DNA from: JABDQZ01 sp963801985
GTDB taxonomy: Bacteria > Pseudomonadota > Gammaproteobacteria > Chromatiales > Chromatiaceae
Direction: 5' to 3'
DNA length: 64,000 bases
Assembly (NCBI GenBank): GCA_963801985.1
Contig: CAWDGV010000007.1
Location: 186,001 to 250,000, forward strand
Shown here in pieces: positions 19,359 to 28,898 of this stretch; the stretch's first letter is position 1; each line of letters starts with the position of its first letter. A model generated the notes under the pieces. The model was not told where the DNA came from, searched no databases, and saw only the letters and a program-made list of their open reading frames with translations. Both the position numbers and the translations under genes were made by a program.

Positions 19359-19976
19359 TCACAAGTTATCGAGTAAGCTTTGGGCCTGAGTATAAATCTT
19401 TTTGCGGGAAAAAATCATGTGACGGCGTTTGCCTCCGCATTGCTGCCATAACCAGGCTGCCCGAATTCCAGCCAACAATAAGGCCCTGATCTTGTGGACA
19501 TTATCTGGATTATTCAGGTGTATCGGCTCACCATTGACCATGATCCTGGTTGATAAATTACTGATATTCTCAGTGTAGAGATCGGCCAGTTGGGCAAGGA
19601 TATTAGTATGGGTTATCGGGAAAGATTCTGTGCGGGATTTAGCCAGTTCGATACCTTCGGCAAGTGCATTGAGCCTGCCAGGATTTTTTGCCAGTTTTCC
19701 GGCAAGGTGCATGAGTTGCAATACATAGCGGGTAATTTCAATCCGGTTTGATCGATTTTCTGTCATTTGACGAACTATCGTTTCGAAGCCTGTCCTGAGA
19801 TGGGATTTATCGTGAAATACCGATTCAATATCATCGGCTTCAGTTTGAAAAATACTGAATATTGAAGTTTCAACGGCATCAGCATCGGCCAAGCCTTTTT
19901 GGGCAATCTGATCAACCAATTGGGCCGCCTGAAAGACACCGGCTAATGCAATTAACCTGTCCTGTTCAGTTTTCAT
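19359..19976 (-). CDS. hflD: High-frequency lysogenisation protein HflD homolog
   Basis: The 205-residue product from ATG 19976 (MKTEQDRLIALAGVFQAAQLV) is all-helical and ends in RHMIFSRKKIYTQAQSLLD, the HflD pattern. HflD is a peripheral membrane protein of unclear physiological role, known from lambda CII binding in E. coli. It overlaps the 3' end of mnmA by 11 bp, the usual mnmA-hflD pair. Confidence 0.88.
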   Translation of the reverse strand: MKTEQDRLIALAGVFQAAQLVDQIAQKGLADADAVETSIFSIFQTEADDIESVFHDKSHLRTGFETIVRQMTENRSNRIEITRYVLQLMHLAGKLAKNPGRLNALAEGIELAKSRTESFPITHTNILAQLADLYTENISNLSTRIMVNGEPIHLNNPDNVHKIRALLLAGIRAAWLWQQCGGKRRHMIFSRKKIYTQAQSLLDNL

Positions 19977-21066
19977 GATATTTTCCTGTCGACTGTATAA
20001 CACCGCCGCCTAAACACTTACCGTCACGATAGAAAACGATCGACTGCCCTGGTGTAGCTGAACGCTGTGGCTGATCGAAGATAACCTTGCATAAATCCTT
20101 TTGCAGTTCTACGTGACATGTTTGCAGTGGCTGCCTGTGTCTTGCCCTTGATAAGCAGCTAAACGATAATTCATCAGGAGCATTATCACTGATCCAGTGG
20201 ATTTGTTCTGCATAAAGATAATTGCTCATCAGCAGATCATGTTCATGGCCCTGAACCACAACCAGCTCGTTTTTATCCAGATCCTTGCGGGCTACAAACC
20301 AGGGTGTATTGTCAGTGCCTTTAACACCTCCAATTCCCAATCCCTGTCTTTGCCCCAGCGTGTAATACATCAATCCCTGGTGTCTGCCTATGATTTCGCC
20401 CTCGGGAGTCACTATATCTCCGGGATTGGCTGGCAGATATTGAGACAGGAAATCTCTAAAACGTCTTTCTCCGATAAAACAGATGCCTGTACTGTCTTTT
20501 TTCTTATGATTAACAAAGGCGGCATGTTTTGCGAGCTTCCTCACACGGTTTTTCTGCAGGTCACCCAGGGGGAACAGGCTATGCGATAGCTGGTATTGAT
20601 TCAGGCGATGGAGAAAATAGGTCTGGTCTTTGTCTTTATCTTCAGCCTCGAGCATTTCCGAGTGAGTGGTGTGATGGATAACTCTAGCGTAGTGACCTGT
20701 TGCAATATAATCAGCTCCAAGGCCCAGGGCATAATCCAGAAATGCTTTAAACTTGATTTCGCTGTTACACAGTATGTCAGGATTTGGAGTGCGTCCTGCC
20801 TGGTATTCCTTTAGGAAATAACTGAATACACGATCCCAGTATTCACCGGAGAAATTTACCGTATGTAACGGGATTTCCAGTTGCTCAGCAACACTGCGTG
20901 CATCTTTCAGGTCGTCAGCAGCTGCACAATAATCACTGTCATCGTCTTCTTCCCAGTTTTTCATAAACAGTCCCTCAACCTGCCAGCCTTGTTGCAGAAG
21001 GAGCAGGGCAGCGACCGAAGAATCCACACCTCCGGAGAGTCCAACAATAACTTTTCCTGTATTCAA
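19966..21066 (-). CDS. mnmA: tRNA-specific 2-thiouridylase MnmA
   Basis: MnmA makes the 2-thio group of wobble uridine in Lys, Glu and Gln tRNAs. The 366-residue protein has the PP-loop GLSGGVDSSVAALLL, the first catalytic Cys in NPDILCNSEIKF, the second in DSTGICFIGERRFRDFL, and a C-terminal beta-barrel. Both active-site Cys are present and the length is normal. hflD follows, and nudJ and rluE lie upstream on the same strand. Confidence 0.96.
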   Translation of the reverse strand: MNTGKVIVGLSGGVDSSVAALLLLQQGWQVEGLFMKNWEEDDDSDYCAAADDLKDARSVAEQLEIPLHTVNFSGEYWDRVFSYFLKEYQAGRTPNPDILCNSEIKFKAFLDYALGLGADYIATGHYARVIHHTTHSEMLEAEDKDKDQTYFLHRLNQYQLSHSLFPLGDLQKNRVRKLAKHAAFVNHKKKDSTGICFIGERRFRDFLSQYLPANPGDIVTPEGEIIGRHQGLMYYTLGQRQGLGIGGVKGTDNTPWFVARKDLDKNELVVVQGHEHDLLMSNYLYAEQIHWISDNAPDELSFSCLSRARHRQPLQTCHVELQKDLCKVIFDQPQRSATPGQSIVFYRDGKCLGGGVIQSTGKYHEN

Positions 21067-21093
21067 AGAGTATTTCCTGTTAACTGCGGCTTG

Positions 21094-21543
21094 TTAACCA
21101 GCGATATAGTTGAGCATGTCCAGAGAATAACGCTTCCCGTTCAGGTAATCATTAATACAGGCCAGTACCATTGGGCTTCTTTTGTGACAGCTTTGCTGTT
21201 CAATTTCATCAAGTGAGTGCCAGTTTGCACTAATGATTCCATCGTCCAGGGATTGGTTTTTATTGTACCCTGTAACACGCCCATAAAAGCAAAATCGCAG
21301 ATAGGTTTTATCCTTGTTGGGGATTTTCCATTGATAACAGCCGACAAGGCCGTCAGGTGCAAACTGGTAGGCTGTTTCTTCAAGAGTTTCACGAATAACC
21401 GCGTCAACCAATGTTTCGTTCTCTTCCCAGTGTCCAGCCGGCTGGTTGAATACAACACCTTCATCGCTTTCTTCGGTTACCATGAGAAAACGGTCGGCTC
21501 TTTTTATGACCGCCGCGACGGTGACGTGTGGCATCCAGATCAT
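21094..21543 (-). CDS. nudJ: Nudix hydrolase NudJ (phosphatase)
   Basis: From ATG 21543 (MIWMPHVTVAAVIKRADRFLMV), after the site GAGAGGAAAGTC, the product is 149 residues. The Nudix box reads GHWEENETLVDAVIRETLEETA. The C-terminal SPMVLACINDYLNGKRYSLDML is typical of NudJ. It precedes mnmA by 27 bp. In E. coli rluE-nudJ-mnmA-hflD is the same order. Confidence 0.88.
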   Translation of the reverse strand: MIWMPHVTVAAVIKRADRFLMVTEESDEGVVFNQPAGHWEENETLVDAVIRETLEETAYQFAPDGLVGCYQWKIPNKDKTYLRFCFYGRVTGYNKNQSLDDGIISANWHSLDEIEQQSCHKRSPMVLACINDYLNGKRYSLDMLNYIAG

Positions 21544-22126
21544 GACTTTCCTCTCTTTCAATTTGAATATGCTGAACTTGATATTCGCCGGGCTTGATCT
21601 GGCCAAGTTTCCATTCGCCAACCTGGACCCTGACCAGTCTTAGGGTGGGCAATCCAACGGCCGCTGTCATGCGTCGTACCTGGCGATTTTTACCTTCCTG
21701 GATTTTTATTTCAACCCAATGATCCGGAACAGTTTTACGAAACCGGACCGGTGGATTTCTGGGCCAAAGCCAGGCAGGTTTTTCAATACGCTTAACTTTG
21801 GCGGGCCTGGTAAGGCCATCCTTCAGTTCCACACCTTTTTGCAGTTGTGCCAATGCATTGTCATCAGCTTCACCTTCTACCTGAACAAGGTAAGTTTTCC
21901 AGGTTTTTTTAGCTGGATGCGCAATCTGTTGCTGTAGACGGCCATTATCGGTGAGCAACAAAAGTCCCTCGCTGTCACGGTCAAGCCTGCCGGCAGGGTA
22001 AACCTGCTTTTCCTGAATGAAGTCAGCCAAAGTTGACCGGTTTTGGTCGTCAGTAAACTGGCTTAACACGCCATAGGGCTTGTTAAACAGGATCAGTCGG
22101 CTCTTCTGTGTGGTCTGGTCAGTCAA
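21461..22126 (-). CDS. rluE: 23S rRNA pseudouridine synthase RluE
   Basis: RluE converts U2457 of 23S rRNA to pseudouridine. The 221-residue reading frame has the RsuA-family catalytic motif YPAGRLDRDSEGLLLLTDNG and the conserved GKNRQVRRMTAAVGLPTLRLVR. After KPGEYQVQHIQIERE the last 27 residues are basic, unlike the family, and overlap the whole start of nudJ (83 bp), so a lost stop or a small frame break at the 3' end is possible. Confidence 0.9.
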   Translation of the reverse strand: MTDQTTQKSRLILFNKPYGVLSQFTDDQNRSTLADFIQEKQVYPAGRLDRDSEGLLLLTDNGRLQQQIAHPAKKTWKTYLVQVEGEADDNALAQLQKGVELKDGLTRPAKVKRIEKPAWLWPRNPPVRFRKTVPDHWVEIKIQEGKNRQVRRMTAAVGLPTLRLVRVQVGEWKLGQIKPGEYQVQHIQIEREESHDLDATRHRRGGHKKSRPFSHGNRRKR

Positions 22127-22222
22127 TATGAAACTATCTTAATGTTGAATAACTTGGATACCGGTCTGCGGCACAGAGTGATAAGATACTCGACTTTGAA
22201 TTTCGAGTAAAAAGCCAGAAAA

Positions 22223-24437
22223 ATGACGACATCCAAAATTATTTACACAATGACAGATGAGGCACCGGCACTAGCAACGTATTCGTTATTGCCGGTTGTG
22301 AAAAAATTCACCCAGGCAGCAGGTATTGAGGTTGAAACCAAGGATATCTCCCTGGCTGGAAGAATTATTGCCAATTTCCCTGAAAACCTCCGCGAGGAGC
22401 AAAAACGACCTGATGCTTTATCCGAGCTGGGTGAGCTGGCCAAAAATCCTGAAGCCAATGTCATCAAGCTACCTAATATCAGTGCGTCGATCCCGCAACT
22501 AAAGTCTGCAATAAAGGAACTTCAGGGGCAGGGGTATGACTTTCCCGATTTCCCTGAAGAGCCTCAGAATGAAGCGGAAAAGGCTGTCAAGGCACGTTAT
22601 GCAAAAGTCCTGGGGAGTGCGGTTAACCCGGTCTTGCGAGAAGGAAATTCTGACCGCCGGGTAGCCGCCCCGGTAAAGGAATATGCAAAACAGCATCCAC
22701 ATTCAATGGGTGAATGGAGTGCCGATTCAGCTTCACATGTTCCCACATGACAGATGGTGATTTTTACTCCAGTGAACAATCAGTGGTCATTCAACAGGCT
22801 GGCAATCTGAATATTGAATTGATCGATGCAGCCGGTACAGTGACTGCTTTAAAACAGAATATTGCAGTTCAGGATAAAGAGATTATTGATGCGGCAGTGA
22901 TGAGCCGCAAAGCATTGCGTGAATTTTTTGAACAACAGACCGGGCAGGAAAGAACAGGGCATTCTGTTATCTGTGCATCTGAAAGCAACTATGATGAAAG
23001 TCTCCGATCCGATTATTTTCGGTCATGTGGTTTCTGTTTATTACAAAGATGTGTTTGAAAAATATGCAGCACTTTTACGAGATTGGTGTTGATGCCAATA
23101 ACGGTTTGGGTGATCTTTATGCAAAGATCAAACACTTCCCGAGCTGAAAAGAGGAAAGAGATTGAAGCAGATATTGATGCTGTTTATACAATCAGACCCG
23201 AACTGGCCATGGTAGATTCTGATAAAGGTATTACTAATCTGCATGTTCCCAGTGATGTCATTATTGATGCTTCAATGCCGGCTGCAATACGTAATTCTGG
23301 GAAAATGTGGGGGCCGGATGGCAAACTTCATGATACCAAGGCAATGATTCCTGACAGCTGCTATGCCGGTGTTTACCAGGAAGTGATTGATTTTTGCAAA
23401 AAACATGGAGCATTTGATCCCAAGCATGGGAAATTTCCTAATGTTGGTTTGATGGCACAAAAAGCCGAAGAATATGGTTCTCATGATAAAACATTTGAAA
23501 TCCCGGTGATGGCAAAGTCAGTTGTAACTGATGAATCAGCGGTCATACCTTAATGGTACATGAAGTTGAAAAAGATGATATCTGGCGTATGTGCCAGGTA
23601 AAAGATCTGCCAATCCGGGACTGGGTAAAACTGGCTGTGAATCGTGCCCGAACGACAGGAGCACCGGCCATATTCTGGCTGGATCAAAACCGTGCCCATG
23701 ATGTGAACTGATAAAAAAAGTTAATACATATTTAAAAGAGCACGATACTAGAGGGCTTGAAATACAGATTATGTCACCGATTGAGGCAACTCGAACTCAC
23801 TCTGGAACGCGTGAAAGCAGGGAAAAGATACGATTTCTGTTACCGGTAATGTCTTACGTGATTACCTGACAGATTTATTCCCAATCCTGGAACTAGGAAC
23901 CAGTGCGAAAATGCTTTCCATTGTTCCGCTGATGGAAGGTGGTGGATTATTTGAAACAGGTGCCGGAGGTTCTGCTCCTAAACATGTACAGCAGTTATTG
24001 CAAGAAAATCATTTACGCTGGGATTCACTGGGAGAGTTCCTTGCAATGGCGGTTTCACTGGAAGACCTGGCGCAAAAAACAGATAATGAAAAAGCAAAAA
24101 TTCTTGCCGCATGCCTGGATAAGCCAACGGGAAGTTTCTTAAGAATGAAAAGTCACCTTCACGGAAAGTGGGTGAGCTGGATACTCGTGGCAGTCATTTT
24201 TACCTGGCAATGTACTGGGCGCAAGCTCTGGCTGAACAGGAAGAAGACCAGGAGTTGAAAACCATTTTTACTCCAGTTGCCAAACAACTAATCGAAAACG
24301 AAGCAGAAATTCTTGATCAGCTTAAGCAGGTGCAGGGCAAGGCGGTTAAAATTGGTGGTTATTACCATTCTGACCTGGCAATGACTGAAAATGTTATGCG
24401 CCCCAGTAACCTGCTAAACCAGGTTATTGATGGTTAA
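22223..24437 (+). pseudogene. icd: Monomeric NADP-dependent isocitrate dehydrogenase, full length with at least eight frame breaks
   Basis: This enzyme converts isocitrate to 2-oxoglutarate with NADP+. The span of 2,215 bp fits the 740-residue monomeric type, which is unrelated in length to E. coli Icd. Clean pieces in successive frames include MTTSKIIYTMTDEAPALATYSLLP, SAVNPVLREGNSDRR, MVDSDKGITNLHVPSDVIIDASMPAAIRNSGKMWGPDGK, GLMAQKAEEYGSHDKTFEI and LELGTSAKMLSIVPLMEGGGLFETGAGGSAPKH. The end is GGYYHSDLAMTENVMRPS. Breaks fall near 22745, 22965, 23080, 23133, 23150, 23495-23550, 23700-23840 and 24140. As in acnB, residues between breaks are conserved, so sequence error is the first explanation. 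Confidence 0.85.
22526..22533 (+). other. KOPS-like motif GGGCAGGG
   Basis: Exact GGGNAGGG on the + strand, inside icd, oriented toward dif at 63.3 kb. FtsK gamma reads this motif to set its direction. Confidence 0.5.
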
Positions 24438-24451
24438 AAACTGTTTAAAAT

Positions 24452-24487
24452 AATAAAGCCTGTTGATGAATTTCAACAGGCTTTATT
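24452..24487. terminator. Rho-independent terminator, bidirectional
   Basis: A 15-bp perfect stem, AATAAAGCCTGTTGA / TCAACAGGCTTTATT, with a 6-base loop, between convergent icd and cspD. Confidence 0.88.
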
Positions 24488-24515
24488 GATTTTCTGGCTA
24501 CCAGTCAACGCGAGG

Positions 24516-24731
24516 TTAATTCATGGTATTTGGTGTGTGAACACGCTGTGCATGTAGACCTTTCGGGCCTTTTTCAAGTTCAAATTCAACGGTTTGGCCT
24601 TCTTTAAGGGTTTTATAACCCTCCATTTCTATCGCTGAGAAATGAATAAAGACATCCTGATCTCCTGATTCAGGCGTCAGAAAACCATAACCCTTGGCAT
24701 TATTGAACCATTTGACGGTACCTATAGCCAT
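24516..24731 (-). CDS. cspD: Cold-shock-like protein CspD
   Basis: From ATG 24731, behind a strong GGAGGA site, the 71-residue product is a single cold-shock domain with RNP1 KGYGFLTP and RNP2 DVFIHFSAI. The position divergent from clpS-clpA and the C-terminal tail beyond the domain (GLHAQRVHTP) point to the CspD type, an inhibitor of replication in slow-growing cells. A general CspA-like RNA chaperone is the alternative. Confidence 0.88.
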   Translation of the reverse strand: MAIGTVKWFNNAKGYGFLTPESGDQDVFIHFSAIEMEGYKTLKEGQTVEFELEKGPKGLHAQRVHTPNTMN

Positions 24732-24975
24732 TGTATTTCCTCCATTTGGTCGTACTTTATATATTTGTTCTGGCTCGTTGTTTTTATTGTATGTTACTGA
24801 AATACCGCACGAATTTTTTCGTACAGATTTTTTCAGTATAGTCACAATTTGTTGATGGTCAAATTTAGACTTTAATTTTTTAAAGTTGGCCTTAAATACT
24901 AGCTTTTAAGGGAGCTTTTGACAGAATATGAAGTCGAACATATCACCGAACCGTAGTTCTGTATGAATATTGAAA

Positions 24976-25296
24976 ATGTCTGACGAAAACGAAACTGATA
25001 ATGACCATGGTCTAGCCGTTCAGGAAGCTCAACCAAAGCTGAAAAAACCACCTCTCTATAAGGTGCTTATATTGAACGATGATTACACACCCATGGAATT
25101 TGTAGTGGAAGTGCTGGAAACTTTTTTTGCCATGGATCGTGAAAAAGCAACCCAGATCATGCTGCATGTGCATACCAAAGGTCAGGCGGTCTGTGGTGTT
25201 TATACAAGAGATGTGGCAGAAACCAAGGTAACACTGGTCAATGACTATTCAAAGAATCATCAGCACCCTTTGTTATGCGCAATGGAAGAAGCATGA
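24976..25296 (+). CDS. clpS: ATP-dependent Clp protease adaptor ClpS
   Basis: The 106-residue product from ATG 24976 contains the N-degron-binding core YKVLILNDDYTPMEFVVEVLETFF and the conserved MLHVHTKGQAVCGVYTRDVAE. ClpS hands proteins with N-terminal Leu, Phe, Trp or Tyr to ClpAP. Followed by clpA after 54 bp. The 244-bp gap upstream is AT-rich and must hold the divergent clpS and cspD promoters, but I see no site I can assign. Confidence 0.96.
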   Translation: MSDENETDNDHGLAVQEAQPKLKKPPLYKVLILNDDYTPMEFVVEVLETFFAMDREKATQIMLHVHTKGQAVCGVYTRDVAETKVTLVNDYSKNHQHPLLCAMEEA

Positions 25297-25350
25297 GCGA
25301 CACACAAATTTCTGATCTATGCTTAAGCCTAACATAGGAGCCAATTGCAT

Positions 25351-27615
25351 ATGTTGAGTAAAGAACTTGAATTTACCCTGAGTCAGGCTTTTACGCAGGC
25401 GCGTAACCGTAAGCATGAATTCATGACTATAGAGCACTTACTGCTTGCACTGATTGATAACCCAACAGCGGCTGAAGTACTGCATGCCTGTGGAGCTGAT
25501 ACAGAAAAGTTAAGAAATGACATTATCCAGTTTCTGGATGAAACCACACCTCGTCTGGGTAGAGAAGATGACAGGGAAACTCAGCCAACACTTGGCTTTC
25601 AGCGTGTTTTGCAAAGAGCCGTTTTTCATGTTCAGTCCTCTGGCAAGAAAGAGGTCACCGGTGCCAATGTACTGGTTGCCATCTTCAGTGAACAGGAATC
25701 ACAGGCTGTATATTTCCTTGATCAGCAAGACATCACAAGACTGGATATTGTTAATTATATCTCCCACGGTATTTCCAAAGTCCATTCAGACGACCCTGAA
25801 GAACTTTCACAGAATTCTGAAAATCTTGAATCAGAAGTCATTGAAAAGTCCTCCAGCAATCCGCTCACAGCTTACGCAACAAACCTGAACGAATTGGCAC
25901 TTGAAGGGAAAATTGATCCGCTGATTGGTCGGGAAAAAGAACTGGAAAGAACAGTACAGGTTTTATGTCGACGCCGAAAAAACAACCCGTTACTGGTCGG
26001 TGAGGCTGGCGTCGGGAAAACCGCTATTGCTGAAGGCCTGGCAAAGAAAATCGTTGACGGAGAAGTTCCAGAGGTAATCGCGAATGGCATTATCTACTCT
26101 CTTGACCTGGGTGCTCTGGTTGCCGGTACAAAATATCGAGGGGATTTTGAAAAACGCTTGAAAGCTGTACTGGCCGAACTCAAAAAGAGTCCGGAAGCCG
26201 TGCTTTTTATTGATGAGATTCATACCATCATCGGAGCAGGCGCTGCCTCTGGTGGTGTGATGGATGCATCAAACCTGATCAAGCCCGTGCTGGCTTCCGG
26301 GGACCTGCGTTGTATTGGTTCAACAACCTACCAGGAGTTTCGCGGTATTTTTGAAAAAGACCGTGCCCTGGCAAGACGATTCCAGCGAATTGATGTTGAC
26401 GAGCCGACGGTTGAGGAGACCATCTCTATCCTGAAGGGCCTGATTTCCCGCTTTGAAGAGCATCACGGCATCAAGTATTCCAAGCGCGCCCTGGAAACAG
26501 CGGCTGAACTATCAGATAAGTATATCAATGACCGCCATTTGCCCGATAAGGCGATTGACGTGATCGATGAGGCCGGAGCTGCAATGCAGCTTTTGCCAGA
26601 GTCAAAACGAAAAAAATCCATCAGCGTCATCGATATTGAAAATATTGTTGCCAAGATTGCCCGTATTCCGCCACGCAAAGTATCCGTTTCTGATACAGAA
26701 GCACTGAAGACGCTCGATAAGGATTTACAGTCTGTTGTCTTCGGTCAGAATGAAGCCATTGATGCCTTGGCTTCAGCCATTCGCATGAATCGTTCAGGAC
26801 TGGGCAATGAAAGTCGGCCCGTTGGTTCATTCCTGTTTTCAGGGCCAACCGGTGTCGGTAAAACCGAAGTTACACGTCAGCTGGCGCGTATCATGGGACT
26901 GGAACTGATTCGGTTTGATATGTCTGAATACATGGAGAGACATACGGTATCCAGGCTGATTGGAGCACCCCCGGGTTATGTGGGCTATGATCAGGGTGGC
27001 TTGCTCACAGAAGAAGTTAACAAGCATCCACATGCCGTTTTACTCCTGGATGAAATTGAAAAAGCCCATCCTGATGTATTTAATCTCCTGCTACAGGTCA
27101 TGGACCATGGCACGCTTACTGATAACAATGGCCGTAAAGCGGATTTCCGCAACATCATTATTATCATGACAACCAATGCAGGTGCTTCAGAGATGTCCCG
27201 ACCTTCAATTGGATTTACTTCACAGGACCATAGCTCTGATGGCATGGAGGCTATCAAGAAACTGTTTACGCCTGAATTCAGAAACCGGCTTGATACGATA
27301 ATTCAGTTTAAAGCGCTGGATCCCAAGACAATTGCATACGTTGTCGACAAATTCCTGTTTGAACTTGAAGAACAGTTACATGACAAGAAAGTGACGCTGA
27401 CAGTTGATAACAGCGTCAGGTTGTGGCTAGCTGATAAAGGTTACGATGCGCTGATGGGCGCAAGGCCTATGTCCAGGTTGATACAGGAAGAAATCAAGAA
27501 GCCGCTGGCTGAAGAATTGCTCTTCGGAAGTCTGGAAGAGGGCGGCAGCGTTAAGGTCAGCTTGTCTGATGAAGGAAAAATCCAGTTTGACCTGGAATCC
27601 TTAACTGTACACTAG
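25351..27615 (+). CDS. clpA: ATP-dependent Clp protease ATPase subunit ClpA
   Basis: ClpA unfolds substrates and feeds them to ClpP. The 754-residue product has the N-domain (MLSKELEFTLSQAFTQARNRKHEFMTIEHLL), a first AAA+ module (Walker A GEAGVGKT, Walker B VLFIDEIHTIIGAG) and a second (GPTGVGKTE, VLLLDEIEKAHPD). It also carries the ClpP-docking loop IGF in RPSIGFTSQD. I prefer ATG 25351, 10 bases after AGGAG. The TTG at 25345 is too close to it. clpP is not in the window. Confidence 0.97.
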   Translation: MLSKELEFTLSQAFTQARNRKHEFMTIEHLLLALIDNPTAAEVLHACGADTEKLRNDIIQFLDETTPRLGREDDRETQPTLGFQRVLQRAVFHVQSSGKKEVTGANVLVAIFSEQESQAVYFLDQQDITRLDIVNYISHGISKVHSDDPEELSQNSENLESEVIEKSSSNPLTAYATNLNELALEGKIDPLIGREKELERTVQVLCRRRKNNPLLVGEAGVGKTAIAEGLAKKIVDGEVPEVIANGIIYSLDLGALVAGTKYRGDFEKRLKAVLAELKKSPEAVLFIDEIHTIIGAGAASGGVMDASNLIKPVLASGDLRCIGSTTYQEFRGIFEKDRALARRFQRIDVDEPTVEETISILKGLISRFEEHHGIKYSKRALETAAELSDKYINDRHLPDKAIDVIDEAGAAMQLLPESKRKKSISVIDIENIVAKIARIPPRKVSVSDTEALKTLDKDLQSVVFGQNEAIDALASAIRMNRSGLGNESRPVGSFLFSGPTGVGKTEVTRQLARIMGLELIRFDMSEYMERHTVSRLIGAPPGYVGYDQGGLLTEEVNKHPHAVLLLDEIEKAHPDVFNLLLQVMDHGTLTDNNGRKADFRNIIIIMTTNAGASEMSRPSIGFTSQDHSSDGMEAIKKLFTPEFRNRLDTIIQFKALDPKTIAYVVDKFLFELEEQLHDKKVTLTVDNSVRLWLADKGYDALMGARPMSRLIQEEIKKPLAEELLFGSLEEGGSVKVSLSDEGKIQFDLESLTVH

Positions 27616-27649
27616 CCGTAACCGTGCACTCGAGAAGCGCAGCAGGTAA

Positions 27650-27868
27650 TTATCGTTCCCTGAAAACAATACGACCTTTAGTTAAATCGTAAGGCGTTAA
27701 CTCGACCTTGACTTTGTCGCCCGTCAGGATACGGATGTAGTGTTTACGCATTTTTCCGGAAATATGTGCATTGACCACATGTCCATTTTCCAGTTCGACC
27801 TTGAAGGTGGCATTTGGGAGAGTTTCCACAACTACGCCGTCAAGTTCAATAAAATCTTCTTTTGCCAT
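27650..27868 (-). CDS. infA: Translation initiation factor IF-1
   Basis: This 72-residue OB-fold protein (FIELDGVVVETLPNATFKVELENGHVVNAHISGKMRKHYIRILTGDKV) matches IF-1 over its full length. It is convergent with clpA, and bpt lies upstream on the same strand, the common bpt-infA pairing. Confidence 0.97.
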   Translation of the reverse strand: MAKEDFIELDGVVVETLPNATFKVELENGHVVNAHISGKMRKHYIRILTGDKVKVELTPYDLTKGRIVFRER

Positions 27869-27960
27869 TCGAGGTTATTTCCTAAGTAAAAATCGCGGCG
27901 GATTATAACATAGTCATTTGCCAGATTAATACCGCAAAACAGATCTCGGGGCAGTTACTT

Positions 27961-28668
27961 TTAACGCTCCAGCAAAAGCCATTGCCCCGAATCGAAAAAC
28001 TGAATGGGTCTGTATTGGGTTTTATAGGACATTTTCTGACAGTCCTGAATCCAGTAACCCAGGTAAAGCCAGTCCACATCCAATTTTCTGGCAAGTTCAA
28101 TTTGTGCCAGAATCCCTATAACCCCAGGGCTTATATGGGATTTTTCAGGATCAAAAAATGTGTATAGTGCTGATAATGAATCAGGCTGTTTATCGGTGAC
28201 TGCAACAGCCAGTAATTGCTGATCATGCTTTATTTCCAGAAATATGGTGTCACTCCAGTCTGAAGTAAAAAAGTCCATGTACTGGGAAATACTTGAATCC
28301 GACATTTCACTGTCTGCATGCCGGCTGCGTGTATATTTTTTATACAATTCAAAATGGTCCTGATTGAATTCGGCTTGCCGGGGATGCACTGTCAAATTAT
28401 TTTCTATCCGCTTCCAGGCGCGTTTTTGGGAGCGGTTTGGGCTAAAGTTCATAACTGGAACACGCGTGCTTTTACATGCATTACACGCAGGACAAGCCGG
28501 GCGATAGACGAGCCCTGCGCTGCGCCTGAAGCCTTTTTCCAACAGAAAATCATAGGCAGCAGGATGCAATCTATAAGCCGGGTCTACGATAACATTGGAG
28601 CTTTTATATCCATCCAGGTAAGGACATGCCATTAAAGGTGTTTGAAAAAGCTGTATCCCACTGTTCAT
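27961..28668 (-). CDS. bpt: Aspartate/glutamate leucyltransferase (Bpt)
   Basis: Bpt transfers Leu from leucyl-tRNA to proteins starting with Asp or Glu (and oxidised Met), creating a ClpS-recognised N-degron. The 235-residue protein has the N-terminal Cys cluster (CPACNACKSTRVPV), the arginyl-transferase-type core (FELYKKYTRSRHADSEM) and the C-terminal LYLGYWIQDCQKMSYKTQYRPIQFF. It was formerly annotated as ate. It is separated from aat by two unrelated genes. Confidence 0.95.
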   Translation of the reverse strand: MNSGIQLFQTPLMACPYLDGYKSSNVIVDPAYRLHPAAYDFLLEKGFRRSAGLVYRPACPACNACKSTRVPVMNFSPNRSQKRAWKRIENNLTVHPRQAEFNQDHFELYKKYTRSRHADSEMSDSSISQYMDFFTSDWSDTIFLEIKHDQQLLAVAVTDKQPDSLSALYTFFDPEKSHISPGVIGILAQIELARKLDVDWLYLGYWIQDCQKMSYKTQYRPIQFFDSGQWLLLER

Positions 28669-28898
28669 GGCTTGCTATGACCTGTAAATGCTCTCAGGGT
28701 TAGGTGTAGATGAACATGTTGACTGCTTAAACTTATCCACTTTCAGAAATTCTCCAAATGGCCGTTATAAAATTAAGATGTAACAATAGTTAAGTTTATG
28801 AATGCGTGCTTGGCTATCAAGTACCCATGACATAAGCTAAAGTCGAGTTTGAAATAAATGCCGATTGGTAAAATGATAATTAAGTATCTCTTTTTATA

